NCBI RefSeq assembly: GCF_002951835.1
Contig: NZ_CP019448.1
Location: forward strand, 930,001-994,000
Direction of reading: 5' to 3'
Length of the DNA stretch: 64,000 bases
DNA from: Simonsiella muelleri ATCC 29453
GTDB taxonomy: Bacteria; Pseudomonadota; Gammaproteobacteria; Burkholderiales; Neisseriaceae
Shown: in pieces, positions 9,262 through 18,187 of the stretch
Position numbering within the stretch: position 1 is the stretch's first letter
How the letters are laid out: every line of letters starts with the position of its first letter
Program-made: the position numbers and the translations under genes
Notes under the pieces: generated by a model
Database searches by the model: none
What the model saw: only the letters and a program-made list of their open reading frames with translations
What the model was told of the DNA's origin: nothing

Positions 9262-11265
9262 ATGAAATTTACCCAAGCTAACATTGATTCTATTGTAACT
9301 GCTCAAAAAAATGATAACTTGACTGTTTTTATTGGAGCAGGTTTTTCAAAATTTGCTGAAACAGAAACAATAAAATTTCCTTTATGGTCTAAGTTAATGG
9401 AAGTTTTAAAAAATGATTTAGGCACTAAAGAAACAGACTTCCTCAAGATTGCACAATTATATTATCTTGAATTCGGAGAGTATAAATTGTATCAAAAATT
9501 ACGAGAGTTCGTACCTTTACATGCCATGCCATCAGATTTACATACTGATTTATTTCAAATACTAAAACCTAAATATATTGTTACAACCAATTGGGATAAC
9601 CTTTTAGAAAAAACAGTTACTAACAATGGATTAGTTTATGATGTAATCAAAACAGAAGCTGACTTAATAAAATCAAGCTTACCAAGAAAATTAATCAAAA
9701 TCCATGGGGATTTTGATAATCATAACATTGTTTTCAAAGAAGATGATTACCTTAACTATAGCATAAATAACCCTATATTTGATAACTTCTTAAAACATAT
9801 TTTATCCACAACTACTGTTTTATTCTTAGGTTATTCTTATAGCGATAATAACCTAAAGCAGATCATCAAATGGATTGAAAAGAACTCTAGTATTTCTCCA
9901 CCAAGATTTCTACTAATAAAAGAAAATAACACTTCACAAAATATATATCTTGAGAATCATGGTATTAAAGTTTTATGCCCTATCTCCAATTCCGAAGATA
10001 TTGAATACAAAGAATTGTATTGTAATTTCTTCGCTGCACTAGAAAGCACTATGGAAGGAAAAATAAAACTAGATGATAGCGAGGTATCAGATGAAGCCAT
10101 AATAGATTACTTCTATGCCAACTTAATTGGGTTAGCCGAATTAAATAGCTTATTACCAGAACAAATTACAAACGTATTTTCAAATTGTACAATCGAATAC
10201 CACCATAATTGCTTTGGTCTTCATTTTCACAGTAACTTAATGACCCTAGATTATGACTCTGAAATAAGAAAAACATACAGTAAATTCTTTGATATTATTA
10301 GTGAGGAAGAAAGGAGAGAGAAATATATGTATAAACTATATTATATTTTTTCTTGTTTTATTTCCTCCGGTGTGGTTTTTATAAAAAATAAGGATACACC
10401 AATTAATATCTTAAAAATACTTCGAAACAAAGGACAAGAAATAGAAGAAAATACAAAAAATGATTTTTATAATTTTATTTCCTTTTCTAGTAATATGCCT
10501 AGAATTCTATTTGAATTTCTAACATACGATAATAAATCTGAAGATAATGGAGACAACATACATAAGACATCAAATACAAATATTGAGCTATTTGAAAAGT
10601 TATCATTAGATGTTGTTAATAATTTAATTAGGCAGCGATATTTGTCAGCCATGATTTCTAAATTTAACAAATCAATTATCGCTAAAAAATTGGCAAATAG
10701 CCCAGATGTAGATAAACAACTTCAAAACAAATTTCGAAAGGAACAGCACAATGATTTCACTAATGAGTTAATCAATAATGACAACTACCCAAATAGTTAT
10801 AAGAGGCATCTAAAACCATTAGTTGACTTATTAGGTTTTAAATCCATATACAAATTTTACTACGAATCAGTTATTGATAATGAAGAACATCTTAGTTTAG
10901 AAGAGAGTAAGAAGAATGGTGGGTTTGGGGTTACTGATAAAGAGCAGCGCTCTAATGATAGATTGATTCAGCTTTTAAAGTTTTGTGCAAATAACAATAT
11001 TGCGTTAGATTCCTATTCAGAATTTCAAAACCTAATGAAGTCTTATACTATAGGTAAAATTAAAATCCATAAAGTTAGAGAGAAATTTGAATTAACTCAA
11101 GTTGATTTATTTATTCTTATTAAATACCTTAAATTTAATGAGTTATGGAATGTGCTCACCAAGAACATTTTAGTTTTTGTTAAAGAGGAACTAAAAGAAG
11201 GAAGTGGTAGTAATATTTTTCTCTTCTCTGAAGAAGAAAAAAAACTATTTGAAAGACACATTTGA
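9262..11265 (+). CDS. SIR2-domain defence-like protein, N-terminal part (frame broken at an A8 tract)
   Basis: The N-terminal ~250 residues are a SIR2-like (SIR2_2 type) NAD+-binding domain. Visible motifs are G-A-G-F-S at 25-29, T-T-N-W-D at 108-112 (candidate catalytic Asn110), K-I-H-G-D at 146-150 (candidate catalytic His148) and G-Y-S-Y-S-D at 190-195. The remaining ~400 residues are helical with no family I recognise. This layout, SIR2 plus a long helical sensor-like region in one protein, is that of single-gene defence sirtuins of the DSR type, which deplete NAD+ on phage infection. The frame stops at 11265, soon after an A8 run. The coding sequence is far more AT-rich than the genes on either side. 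Confidence 0.85.
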   Translation: MKFTQANIDSIVTAQKNDNLTVFIGAGFSKFAETETIKFPLWSKLMEVLKNDLGTKETDFLKIAQLYYLEFGEYKLYQKLREFVPLHAMPSDLHTDLFQILKPKYIVTTNWDNLLEKTVTNNGLVYDVIKTEADLIKSSLPRKLIKIHGDFDNHNIVFKEDDYLNYSINNPIFDNFLKHILSTTTVLFLGYSYSDNNLKQIIKWIEKNSSISPPRFLLIKENNTSQNIYLENHGIKVLCPISNSEDIEYKELYCNFFAALESTMEGKIKLDDSEVSDEAIIDYFYANLIGLAELNSLLPEQITNVFSNCTIEYHHNCFGLHFHSNLMTLDYDSEIRKTYSKFFDIISEEERREKYMYKLYYIFSCFISSGVVFIKNKDTPINILKILRNKGQEIEENTKNDFYNFISFSSNMPRILFEFLTYDNKSEDNGDNIHKTSNTNIELFEKLSLDVVNNLIRQRYLSAMISKFNKSIIAKKLANSPDVDKQLQNKFRKEQHNDFTNELINNDNYPNSYKRHLKPLVDLLGFKSIYKFYYESVIDNEEHLSLEESKKNGGFGVTDKEQRSNDRLIQLLKFCANNNIALDSYSEFQNLMKSYTIGKIKIHKVREKFELTQVDLFILIKYLKFNELWNVLTKNILVFVKEELKEGSGSNIFLFSEEEKKLFERHI

Positions 11266-12091
11266 TAATTTATCAAAATTATTTTCTGAATACGGCCATT
11301 ATTTTTATTTGAATATAGTATCCAACTCTTTTTTGAATTTAATTATGCTTATCAGTTTAGTAAGATGGAATAAAGATGAGCTTAATTATTTTATAGACAA
11401 GATAAAATCTATCTTTATAAATGTAATTATTCCACTTAATTATATTAATGCAATAAATTATTTTGTTTTAATTCAAAATAAATTATATAAAACAAACAGT
11501 CCTAAATTTTTAGAGTTAATTGATTGTGTATTAGAAGGATTTATATCAGGAAAATTTAAAGCTCCATTTTATCAAAGAATCAATGATGATCTTCAATCAA
11601 TTTACCATTATTCTTATGTAAATAACACATCATATACAAATAAAAAATTGGTAAAAAAAGCACTATCGTCAATTGAAAATGACTTTGATGACCCAAAAAT
11701 GAAACGATACTTCTTCCAAAAATTCCTATTGCCTGTTTATCAAATAGCAAATGATGAAATTAAACAATTATTCGTTCAGTATTTTGATAAATTAAGAATT
11801 TCAGATTGGACCAAAATTTGTAAAGAACATCTCTATGGAGAAATATTCCGAGAGCTGGATTTTTTGCAAAAAGGTTGTGAGCCTAAACAAGAGTTTATTG
11901 ATTTTATGACTAACTGGGTTCGTAACGTTCTAAACAAGGATGCTCTTTCTGATTTAGATTTACTTAAAAATGGAGGTGTAGATTATTTAATTGAATTGAT
12001 TGAGTTTTTAGTTACAGAAAAAAATCAATCTAAGCTAAATGAGTTACAAACCCTTTTAAAAGATAAAATTGAAAATATTAATAATAGCTAA
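11204..12091 (+). pseudogene. SIR2-domain protein, C-terminal part in the +1 frame
   Basis: This open frame continues the preceding gene. Removing one base from the A8 run at 11237-11244 joins ...LFSEEEK to NYLKDTFDNLSKLF and gives a single protein of 942 residues. The nominal start at 11204 lies inside the upstream gene and has no ribosome site, so separate translation is unlikely. The segment is helical and AT-rich, with no recognised domain. It ends at a TAA followed 13 bp later by a terminator. The break could be a sequencing error, a phase-variable tract, slippage-dependent expression or a real mutation. Confidence 0.75.
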
Positions 12092-12104
12092 TTGATTATA
12101 CAAG

Positions 12105-12128
12105 AAAGGTTTTTTAAAACCTTTTTTT
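12105..12128 (+). terminator. Rho-independent terminator after the SIR2-domain gene
   Basis: AAAGGTTTTTTAAAACC followed by a run of seven T. The stem pairs AAAGGTTT with AAACCTTT around a very short loop. It lies 13 bp after the stop codon and marks the right end of the AT-rich cassette. Confidence 0.75.
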
Positions 12129-12143
12129 GGACGAACGTGTCCT

Positions 12144-12635
12144 ATGCTTTCTTACAGCGTCTACAAAGTTGGAAGAACGGAATTTTGTGGCGAAAGAAAA
12201 ATAATTGCTGCATCGATTTCCGCACCGCTCAAAATGGTATTGGTTGCCTCGCCCGATTATTTGGCACAACACGGTTCGCCGAAAAATATTGATGATCTGC
12301 AACAGCACCGCCTCATCGGCATAAAACTCTCCGCTGAACACGGCACGGAGATGCAGTGGGAATTCAAATACAAAAAAGAGCTGATTACGTTCACACCAAA
12401 ATCGCACTTTTCCATCAACAATCATCTGCGTCTGCAAGCCGTTTCAGACGGTCTTGGCATTGCGTGGATAGCACATATGAGCGTAGCGGATGCACTCAAT
12501 TCGGGGCACCTGGTCGAGCTGTTGCCTGAATACGCAATCACTTACGCTCCGCTTTATCTCTATTACCCCAGCCGCCGCGGGTATTCCAATGTGTTTAAGT
12601 TGATTGTGGATGCGCTGCGGGTGGAGGTCGTCTGA
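12144..12635 (+). pseudogene. LysR-family regulator, C-terminal fragment
   Basis: The reading from about 12205 is the effector-binding half of a LysR-type transcription factor: I-S-A-P-L-K-M-V-L-V-A-S-P-D-Y-L-A-Q-H-G, then a D-D-L-Q-Q-H-R-L-I-G block and G-L-G-I-A-W-I-A. The N-terminal helix-turn-helix and linker are missing. The sequence in front belongs to the end of the AT-rich cassette, so the fragment has neither promoter nor DNA-binding domain. It is GC-rich like the aldo/keto reductase on the other side of the cassette, and the two genes diverge. They were probably an aldo/keto reductase and its divergent regulator before the cassette arrived. Confidence 0.8.
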
Positions 12636-12636
12636 A
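12625..12636 (+). repeat. Neisseria mucosa-type uptake word
   Basis: AGGTCGTCTGAA overlaps the last codons of the LysR fragment. It equals the uptake dialect I know as AG-mucDUS and differs from the host dialect of this window. It supports an oral commensal Neisseria as donor of the GC-rich block. Confidence 0.65.
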
Positions 12637-12642
12637 AATGTA

Positions 12643-12686
12643 AAAGCAGCCTGACTTCTTTGCATGGATTTCAGACTGCTTTTTGC
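12643..12686. terminator. Bidirectional terminator between LysR fragment and malic enzyme
   Basis: AAAAGCAGCCTGA and TCAGACTGCTTTTT form an inverted pair with one G-T type mismatch and about 16 bases of loop. T-runs lie on the correct side for both directions. It is built from degenerate uptake-like words, as is common in Neisseriaceae. Confidence 0.6.
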
Positions 12687-12717
12687 TTTCAGGTAGCCTT
12701 ATAGCTTCTAGGAGACC

Positions 12718-14355
12718 TTATTCATATACCGCCTGCCACATTGCGTTCTGCACCGCCTGTACCCAGTTTTCAGGCTGCTTGGTCGCTACACCGTCCTTGA
12801 CCGCCTGTTTGGCAACAGCAACAGCAACAGTAGCAGACGATGCTCGCAGGTTATTCACCGATGGCAGGAGCGACGCGCCTTCGTCCTGCGGATTGACTTG
12901 CGAGGCGACTGCTTCAGCTGCAGCCAGCAGCATCCCGTCAGTAACGTGTTTCGCACCGGAAACGATAACTCCCAGCCCCAACCCTGGGTAAAGCATGGCG
13001 TTGTTAGCTTGACCGATTTCGTAGTTCACGCCTTTATACGGCACGGGTGGCACGGGGATGCCGACAGAAATGAGCGCTTTGCCATCCGACCATTTTATAG
13101 CCTCACTCGGCATCACTTCGATTTTCTCGGTCGGGTTAGATAACGGCAGCAGAATTGGGCGCTCTACGCCCGCACATAGGGCTTTGACTACGTCTTCAGT
13201 GAATGCGCCGTGATCGGTGGATGTGCCAATCAAGATAGTCGGTTTTACTTGTTTTACAACTTCGAGCAAGCCGATTTTACCGTCCGTTTTCGCCCAGTCG
13301 GCAACTTCAGTGGCGGGGCGGGCATATTCCTGCTGGTAATCAGGCAAGCCGTCCATGTCATCAGTAACCAGTCCGTTGATGTCAATCAGCCATACGCGTT
13401 GTTTCGCTTCTTCGCGACTCAGGCCTTCGCGCTCCATCGCCGCACTGATTTGGTCGGCCATGCCCGTACCTGCGGTGCCTGCACCGTACACCACCAACCG
13501 CTGTTCGGCAAAGGTCTGTTTGGTCACTTTCAGGCCAGAGAATACGGCAGCCATCACAATCGCACCCGTTCCCTGCATATCGTCGTTGAAAATACGGTAT
13601 TGTCGGCGGTTCTCCACCAAAATGCGGCGGGCATTGGACGGACCGAAGTCTTCAAAGTGCAAAAGCGCATTGGGGAACATTTCAGCAGCAGTTTTCAGGT
13701 AGCTTGTAATCAATGCGTCGTAGCGTTCGCCACGCACGCGGGCATGGCGATTGCCCAAATAAGCGGGATCATTGAGCAGGACTTCATTATCTGTACCCAC
13801 GTCTAGATTCACAGCAATGGCACGGCTGGGATGAATGCCCGCAGCAGCAGTATAAACTGCCAATTTGCCGACGGAAATATCCGTGCCGTTCACGCCCCAG
13901 TCGCCGATACCCAAAATCTCTTCCGCATCGGAAACCACAATCAAATCTACATCATCTGCACCCAAGCCCAGCGTTTCAAACGATGCGCGGATGTTTTCAG
14001 GATGGTTTACATCCAGATAGACAGCGCGCGAACGGCGGTAGTCGCGGCTCCATTTTTTAATCGCTTCGCCGACAGTGGGGTCGTAAACGACGGGTAGCAT
14101 TTCGGCTAGATGGTCAATCAGGAGTTTGTAGTACAGTACTTCGTTGCGGTTGTGCAGTTGATCGAGAAAGATATATTTTTCAATATCTTTTTCATAGGAT
14201 GAAAACTGGCGGTAGGCACGCGTGGTCTGTTGTTCGAGCGTTTCCACGACGACAGGCAGGCGGCCAGTCAGGCCATATTTTGCTCGCTCTTCCTGCGTGA
14301 AAGCGGTGTCTTTGTTGGTGAGAGGGTTCTGCAGGATGGTGGGGATGTTGCTCAT
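12718..14355 (-). CDS. maeA: NAD-dependent malic enzyme
   Basis: Decarboxylates malate to pyruvate with reduction of NAD+, in the cytoplasm. The 545-residue length fits the bacterial SfcA/MaeA type. Visible family blocks are V-V-Y-D-P-T-V-G-E-A near residue 91, the D-E-E-I-L-G-I-G-D-W-G region, the metal-binding F-E-D-F-G block, and the dinucleotide loop V-V-Y-G-A-G-T-A-G-T-G. N-P-T-E-K near residue 408 is also characteristic. The gene is intact and markedly GC-rich compared with the chromosome, so it appears transferred together with the Neisseria-like block. The ATG at 14355 follows a GGAGACA ribosome site. Confidence 0.95.
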   Translation of the reverse strand: MSNIPTILQNPLTNKDTAFTQEERAKYGLTGRLPVVVETLEQQTTRAYRQFSSYEKDIEKYIFLDQLHNRNEVLYYKLLIDHLAEMLPVVYDPTVGEAIKKWSRDYRRSRAVYLDVNHPENIRASFETLGLGADDVDLIVVSDAEEILGIGDWGVNGTDISVGKLAVYTAAAGIHPSRAIAVNLDVGTDNEVLLNDPAYLGNRHARVRGERYDALITSYLKTAAEMFPNALLHFEDFGPSNARRILVENRRQYRIFNDDMQGTGAIVMAAVFSGLKVTKQTFAEQRLVVYGAGTAGTGMADQISAAMEREGLSREEAKQRVWLIDINGLVTDDMDGLPDYQQEYARPATEVADWAKTDGKIGLLEVVKQVKPTILIGTSTDHGAFTEDVVKALCAGVERPILLPLSNPTEKIEVMPSEAIKWSDGKALISVGIPVPPVPYKGVNYEIGQANNAMLYPGLGLGVIVSGAKHVTDGMLLAAAEAVASQVNPQDEGASLLPSVNNLRASSATVAVAVAKQAVKDGVATKQPENWVQAVQNAMWQAVYE

Positions 14356-14452
14356 ATTGTGTCTCCTGTAAAGGTTAGGAAAAGCTCGTCCGAAAAATGG
14401 ACTGTTATATTGTACCTAAAAAATACGGATTAAAAGTTAATTTAACAACCTA

Positions 14453-15303
14453 GGGGCTATTGACAATTCAAAAAAAGAGGCAAAGGATTTAAGATATTGT
14501 TTCCACGCAACCATCCCAAACCTTTGCCATGTCCCGAAACACGCTTACAAATGAAACATGGTCAAGACTGTTGCCTATTTTGAAACAGCTTGGCATTTAT
14601 CGCAAGAAAAATTTACGCAAAACAGTAGAAGGTATCCTGTTTCGCTTACGTACAGACTGCCAATGGGCTGATATACCTAGTTATTTTGGTAAAGCAAACA
14701 GCCTTTACCAAAGTTTCAATCGCTGGTCTAAACGCGGCATTTTTACCAAATTATTCAAACATTTGGCAGATACACCCGATATGGAATGGGTCTTTATGGA
14801 CGGTAGCCATATCCGCGTTCATCAACACGGTATGGGTAAACAATCCATTACGCATCAAGCTGTTGGTAAGAGTATCGGAGGTCATACGTCTAAAATTCAT
14901 TTAGCGGTTGATGCTTGTGGTAATCCGATTGAATTTATCATTACAGCTGGTAATGTAAATGATATTGTTGTTGCGCCTGATTTATTGGCACAATTGGATT
15001 TAAGTGATAATGAAACCGTGTGTGCTGATAGGGGTTTTGACAGTGATACTTTTCATCGGTTAATTCAGTCTAAACAAAGTAAAGCCAATATTCCATATAA
15101 GAAAAATAGAGAACATCTTAATGTGGGCACAGATTGGTATTTATATAAAATCAGGCACTTGGTAGAAAACGCTTTTGCACGATTAAAGCATTTTCGTGCG
15201 CTGGCAATACGGTACGATAAATTAAAACGTAATTATGAAAGTACTGTATCATTAGCTTGTGCTTTGATTTGGTTGAAATTATAGCTAAAATGTCATTAGC
15301 CCC
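14453..15303 (+). mobile_element. IS5-family element of the IS427 group, complete
   Basis: An 851-bp element flanked by TA on both sides (14451-14452 and 15304-15305), the 2-bp target duplication typical of the IS427 group. The ends are GGGGCTATTGACAATT and, inverted, GGGGCTAATGACATTT. One intact transposase gene fills it. It sits 97 bp from the malic enzyme start and forms the right edge of the island. A remnant of the same element is at 26495. Confidence 0.88.
14529..15284 (+). CDS. IS5-family (IS427 group) transposase
   Basis: A 251-residue DDE transposase in a single open frame, whereas many IS427-group members need a frameshift. Catalytic residues are seen as Asp in V-F-M-D-G-S-H-I-R, Asp in C-A-D-R-G-F-D-S-D and Glu in L-V-E-N-A-F-A-R-L-K. 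The N-terminus holds the group's R-L-R-T-D-C-Q-W-A-D-I-P block. Nothing is missing, so the enzyme is probably active. Confidence 0.93.
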   Translation: MSRNTLTNETWSRLLPILKQLGIYRKKNLRKTVEGILFRLRTDCQWADIPSYFGKANSLYQSFNRWSKRGIFTKLFKHLADTPDMEWVFMDGSHIRVHQHGMGKQSITHQAVGKSIGGHTSKIHLAVDACGNPIEFIITAGNVNDIVVAPDLLAQLDLSDNETVCADRGFDSDTFHRLIQSKQSKANIPYKKNREHLNVGTDWYLYKIRHLVENAFARLKHFRALAIRYDKLKRNYESTVSLACALIWLKL

Positions 15304-15305
15304 TA

Positions 15306-15635
15306 AGGATTGTATGATGTTACGCATGCATAATGCCTCTCTAAAGCAAGGGATATAGCCTAATTATATAGTGCGACACACACTTTTTCCAACAATATAA
15401 ATTATATTCATCACACTTTTTCAAATGAAAAATAGTTGATTTAAGCAATTTTTTAAACTAAAAATGAGATAAAAAGACATCGCGCTTGGCGGTAAATACA
15501 GGCTTTTCAGAACACTACCAAGTCGGTTATAACCATATTTTTCACCGCCTGACTATTTGGGATTGACCAAATAAGCTGATGGCATTTTTATTCGTCTTTT
15601 TTGGCGAGTTCGCTGCCATGATGTTTGGCTAATTA
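15306..15635. other. Intergenic stretch between the IS427 element and nnrS
   Basis: No full gene is present. A right-end fragment of the AGAACCTGTATTC family (AAAAAGACATCGCGCTTGGC, 15471-15490, continuing to about 15514) is present. A short open stretch near 15580-15633 (M-A-F-L-F-V-F-F-G-E-F-A) may be the tail of a lost membrane protein. The rest is AT-rich with no clear signal. Confidence 0.4.
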
Positions 15636-16811
15636 TTACCCAGCTTTACCATCTAAACGCGGTTTGGTCAGCCATGGCGCGTATCGCCAAAAAAATATCC
15701 CTAACGATACCGCAAATAAAATTGCCGAACATTTCAAAGAATGTTGATAGGCTGTTTGATTAACCACCAACATGATTGCCGCTAAAGCGCGTAATACAGT
15801 CGCCGCCACCATCAACCAAAATGCCACTGTTAAACCTTTGGGTGCAGGGTAAAGCGGTCGTGCTGTATGTCCCAACGCGGTACGCGTCATCATGCCAATC
15901 GTTAGCAAACCAATCCCACCCACCGAAATCAGGTGTATTCCCAAACTTGCCAGCACACCATAACCGCCCACAAATTGTGCCATACCCAAAGTCAGCAAAC
16001 CCACACTCGCCGCAAAATAGCCAGCGTGCAAAATCCACAGCATGGATTCAGGCAAAATGCCTTTGTCAAACCACCGCACACATTGCACAATCCCTAAACT
16101 ACCTGCCAAAACCCCCAGCACACCTGCTAAAGGTAAGGTTGCCTGAAACATCAATAACATCGCCATTAACATCGGCAAAACCAATGCCCCCAACATTGCC
16201 CACATTGGTGATGCTACTTGGGGAATATTCAAACGTCTGGCGGTAAAAAATGGAATAATTCGGTTACCAATCAAGCCGATAAAACCCGAAACCATCACCA
16301 ATCCAGCCAACAAACCGTTTTGTAATGCCATTGGGCGAAATGGCGTGAGATACGCATGGAAAATGGCGTGTGTGAGTCCAAACATTGCCAACGCAAAAAC
16401 CGCAATATAATTGCGTGAACTTTTGACTTTGAATACGGAAATGCCCATACCCAGTGCAGCTAACCAATAAAATAGCGTCCCAGTGATGTAACTCAAACCA
16501 ACTGTGGCACTGAAAAACACGCTAATCCGCGCCACTAACCACAATGCCACCAATACCATTAAAAATTTGCCACGAATCGGTGGTTGTCCAGTCCAAGTGG
16601 CGACTGCAGTCAGCAAAAATGCTACGACAATTGCGCCAGTGTAGCCCCAAATCATTTCGTGAGCATGCCAATATTGCACGGGTAATGCGCTTGTGCCAGT
16701 GTAGCCGAATCCCCATAATAAAATGGAAATCATGCCATACAAAGCCGCTAATAAATAAAATGGGCGAAATGCCATCGCCCAAATTGGGTGATTGAACCAT
16801 TTGTTTAACAT
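15636..16811 (-). CDS. nnrS: NnrS family protein
   Basis: NnrS is a polytopic haem- and copper-containing inner-membrane protein that protects against nitric-oxide stress. It is usually found in denitrifiers under NO-responsive control. The 391-residue protein has about twelve hydrophobic segments. It carries the family N-terminus P-I-W-A-M-A-F-R-P-F-Y-L-L-A and the histidine-bearing Y-W-H-A-H-E-M-I-W-G-Y motif near residue 50. It is followed by a hemerythrin-like gene on the same strand and lies close to nsrR, consistent with an NO-response role. It is the first native gene right of the island. Confidence 0.93.
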   Translation of the reverse strand: MLNKWFNHPIWAMAFRPFYLLAALYGMISILLWGFGYTGTSALPVQYWHAHEMIWGYTGAIVVAFLLTAVATWTGQPPIRGKFLMVLVALWLVARISVFFSATVGLSYITGTLFYWLAALGMGISVFKVKSSRNYIAVFALAMFGLTHAIFHAYLTPFRPMALQNGLLAGLVMVSGFIGLIGNRIIPFFTARRLNIPQVASPMWAMLGALVLPMLMAMLLMFQATLPLAGVLGVLAGSLGIVQCVRWFDKGILPESMLWILHAGYFAASVGLLTLGMAQFVGGYGVLASLGIHLISVGGIGLLTIGMMTRTALGHTARPLYPAPKGLTVAFWLMVAATVLRALAAIMLVVNQTAYQHSLKCSAILFAVSLGIFFWRYAPWLTKPRLDGKAG

Positions 16812-16854
16812 AGATTATCTTTCAATAGAATGATGATTTGTAGTTTGTGTGTTA

Positions 16855-16930
16855 TTGGTTGTTTAAAATTAAAAAGACTACCGCGTTGTCCGTTCCCTTG
16901 TGTACTAGATGTATACGGTGAACGACTATA
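16855..16930. repeat. Correia-like element, right end eroded
   Basis: TTGGTTGTTTAAAATTAAAA at the left, then CCGCGTTGTCCGTTCCCTTG, TGTACTAGATGTATACGGTG and the end ACGACTATA. Compared with 60898-61017 it lacks the CCTTGTCCTATTTTTATTTT segment. It fills the gap between the hemerythrin-like gene and nnrS and is directly followed by an uptake word. Confidence 0.65.
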
Positions 16931-16933
16931 TTT

Positions 16934-17320
16934 TCAGGCAGCCTGAATGGGTGGCAACGCATATTTTGCCAGTGCTTCAAATAATTCACGTTCTTCAAAA
17001 CGCGCATGGTCGCGCAATAAAGTTGCAAAAGTTTGATTCCATTGTGCATCATCAAATTGGGCTTCACGAAATAATTGGCGTAACGTGGCGTGTTCGTGTT
17101 CAAAACGTTGGCGCAATGTGGCATCGGGCAGTTTGTCCCAAAGCGGTGCAAATAAAGTTTCTTCTTTTAAAAAATGTTTTTCTAAATCAATAAAATGTGC
17201 TGTAATGTCTGTTTGATGGTTTGCATTTGGTTCACGCAAAATCCGCGTACACAATGCCAATGTGTGATGATGTTCTTGTGATAATGGTACGAGTGTGGGG
17301 TGTCGTTTGAGTGGTTTCAT
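16934..17320 (-). CDS. Hemerythrin-domain protein
   Basis: A 128-residue four-helix protein with the histidine and carboxylate pattern of a di-iron hemerythrin-like site: E-H-H-H-T-L near residue 16, H-F-L-K-E-E-T-L-F, E-H-A-T-L-R-Q-L and D-H-A-R-F-E-E-R-E-L-F. Hemerythrin-like proteins next to nnrS and nsrR are usually linked to iron-centre repair or NO/O2 sensing. It lacks the N-terminal ScdA domain of full RIC proteins. The stop overlaps an uptake word, which encodes the final residues. Confidence 0.85.
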   Translation of the reverse strand: MKPLKRHPTLVPLSQEHHHTLALCTRILREPNANHQTDITAHFIDLEKHFLKEETLFAPLWDKLPDATLRQRFEHEHATLRQLFREAQFDDAQWNQTFATLLRDHARFEERELFEALAKYALPPIQAA

Positions 17321-17559
17321 GTGAGCATCCTTTGTTAATATGGATTAGGAGCAATTGACCATTTATTTTACGGTTATTTTTGCGTCAAAAAGATTCATCG
17401 GGTGTACAATCTGGTTTATGTTTTCTCTTGAAATTTGACCATTTTTCTTGCAAAACGAACTTCGCAAATAAATGATAAATTGCCTTTAGATGATAGACTG
17501 TAAACCAAGTAGCATATAATATGCAATAATTATGAAACTTTAACCGTGAAACCGCAACC
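17321..17559. promoter_or_regulatory. Divergent control region between the hemerythrin-like gene and nsrR
   Basis: It holds the promoters of both divergent genes. For nsrR, TATAAT at 17515-17520 fits a -10 region and lies inside the palindrome GCATATAATATGC (17512-17524). No good -35 is seen at the right spacing. No convincing FNR box is present. Confidence 0.5.
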
Positions 17560-18018
17560 ATGTATTTAACTCAACAAACCGATTATGCTTTACGTGTGCT
17601 GATTTTTGCAGCCATTAATGATGACTCGTTGGTTAATATCGCCACGATTGCCGATGCTTACCAAATATCCAAAAGCCATTTAATGAAAGTGGTTACTGCG
17701 TTGGTCAAAGGTGGGTTTTTACACAGTGTGCGCGGTAAAGGTGGTGGTTTGAGGTTGGCGCGTCCAGCTGTAGAAATTTGTGTGGGTGCGGTGGTACGCC
17801 ACATGGAACATTTGACGGTGGTAGAATGCTTTGGCGAAAATAATCAATGTATTTTAACGCCATGTTGTCGTTTGATGGATATTCTGCATGGTGGCATGAA
17901 GGCGTTTTTGTCGCATTTGGATGGCTACACGTTGGCGGATTTAATCGGTAATCGCCAAGCCCATGAGTTGTTGTATCAAAATAAAATTCCCATTGTGATG
18001 GAAAATTCGGAAAGTTAG
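17560..18018 (+). CDS. nsrR: NO-sensing Rrf2-family repressor
   Basis: NsrR is a dimeric iron-sulfur transcription factor that releases DNA when nitric oxide damages its cluster. The 152-residue protein has the Rrf2 winged-helix N-terminus (M-Y-L-T-Q-Q-T-D-Y-A-L-R) with recognition helix I-S-K-S-H-L-M-K-V. Cluster ligands fit Cys90, Cys97 and Cys102 or Cys103 in V-E-C-F-G-E-N-N-Q-C-I-L-T-P-C-C. The glycine-rich wing R-G-K-G-G-G-L is typical. It is divergent from the hemerythrin/nnrS pair, its likely targets. A palindrome over its own -10 suggests autoregulation. Confidence 0.92.
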   Translation: MYLTQQTDYALRVLIFAAINDDSLVNIATIADAYQISKSHLMKVVTALVKGGFLHSVRGKGGGLRLARPAVEICVGAVVRHMEHLTVVECFGENNQCILTPCCRLMDILHGGMKAFLSHLDGYTLADLIGNRQAHELLYQNKIPIVMENSES

Positions 18019-18161
18019 AATCTGTATTCATAGCCAGCGTGGAATAATTTTCGTCCTAGTTGGTAGGAATGTAAGGCACTCCTACTTAGCGTGAAATTCA
18101 ACGCAGCAAGCGTGCTAAATGGTGTAAAAAGACATCGCGCTTGGCTATGAATACAGGTTCT
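18017..18161. repeat. AGAACCTGTATTC-family miniature element
   Basis: A 145-bp element with ends AGAATCTGTATTCATAGCCA and, inverted, AGAACCTGTATTCATAGCCA. It starts within the nsrR stop codon and runs into the gap before ccoI. Relative to the copies at 59221 and 60725 it is inverted: AAAGACATCGCGCTTGGCT is near its right end. It has no coding capacity and may supply the 3' end of both converging transcripts. Confidence 0.75.
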
Positions 18162-18187
18162 TAATTCAATAATCGTCAGCTTGTAAC

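Noticed and set aside
12898..14097. Long open frames on the plus strand across malic enzyme
   Set aside because: They are shadows of the GC-rich minus-strand gene with low stop-codon density and have no family features.
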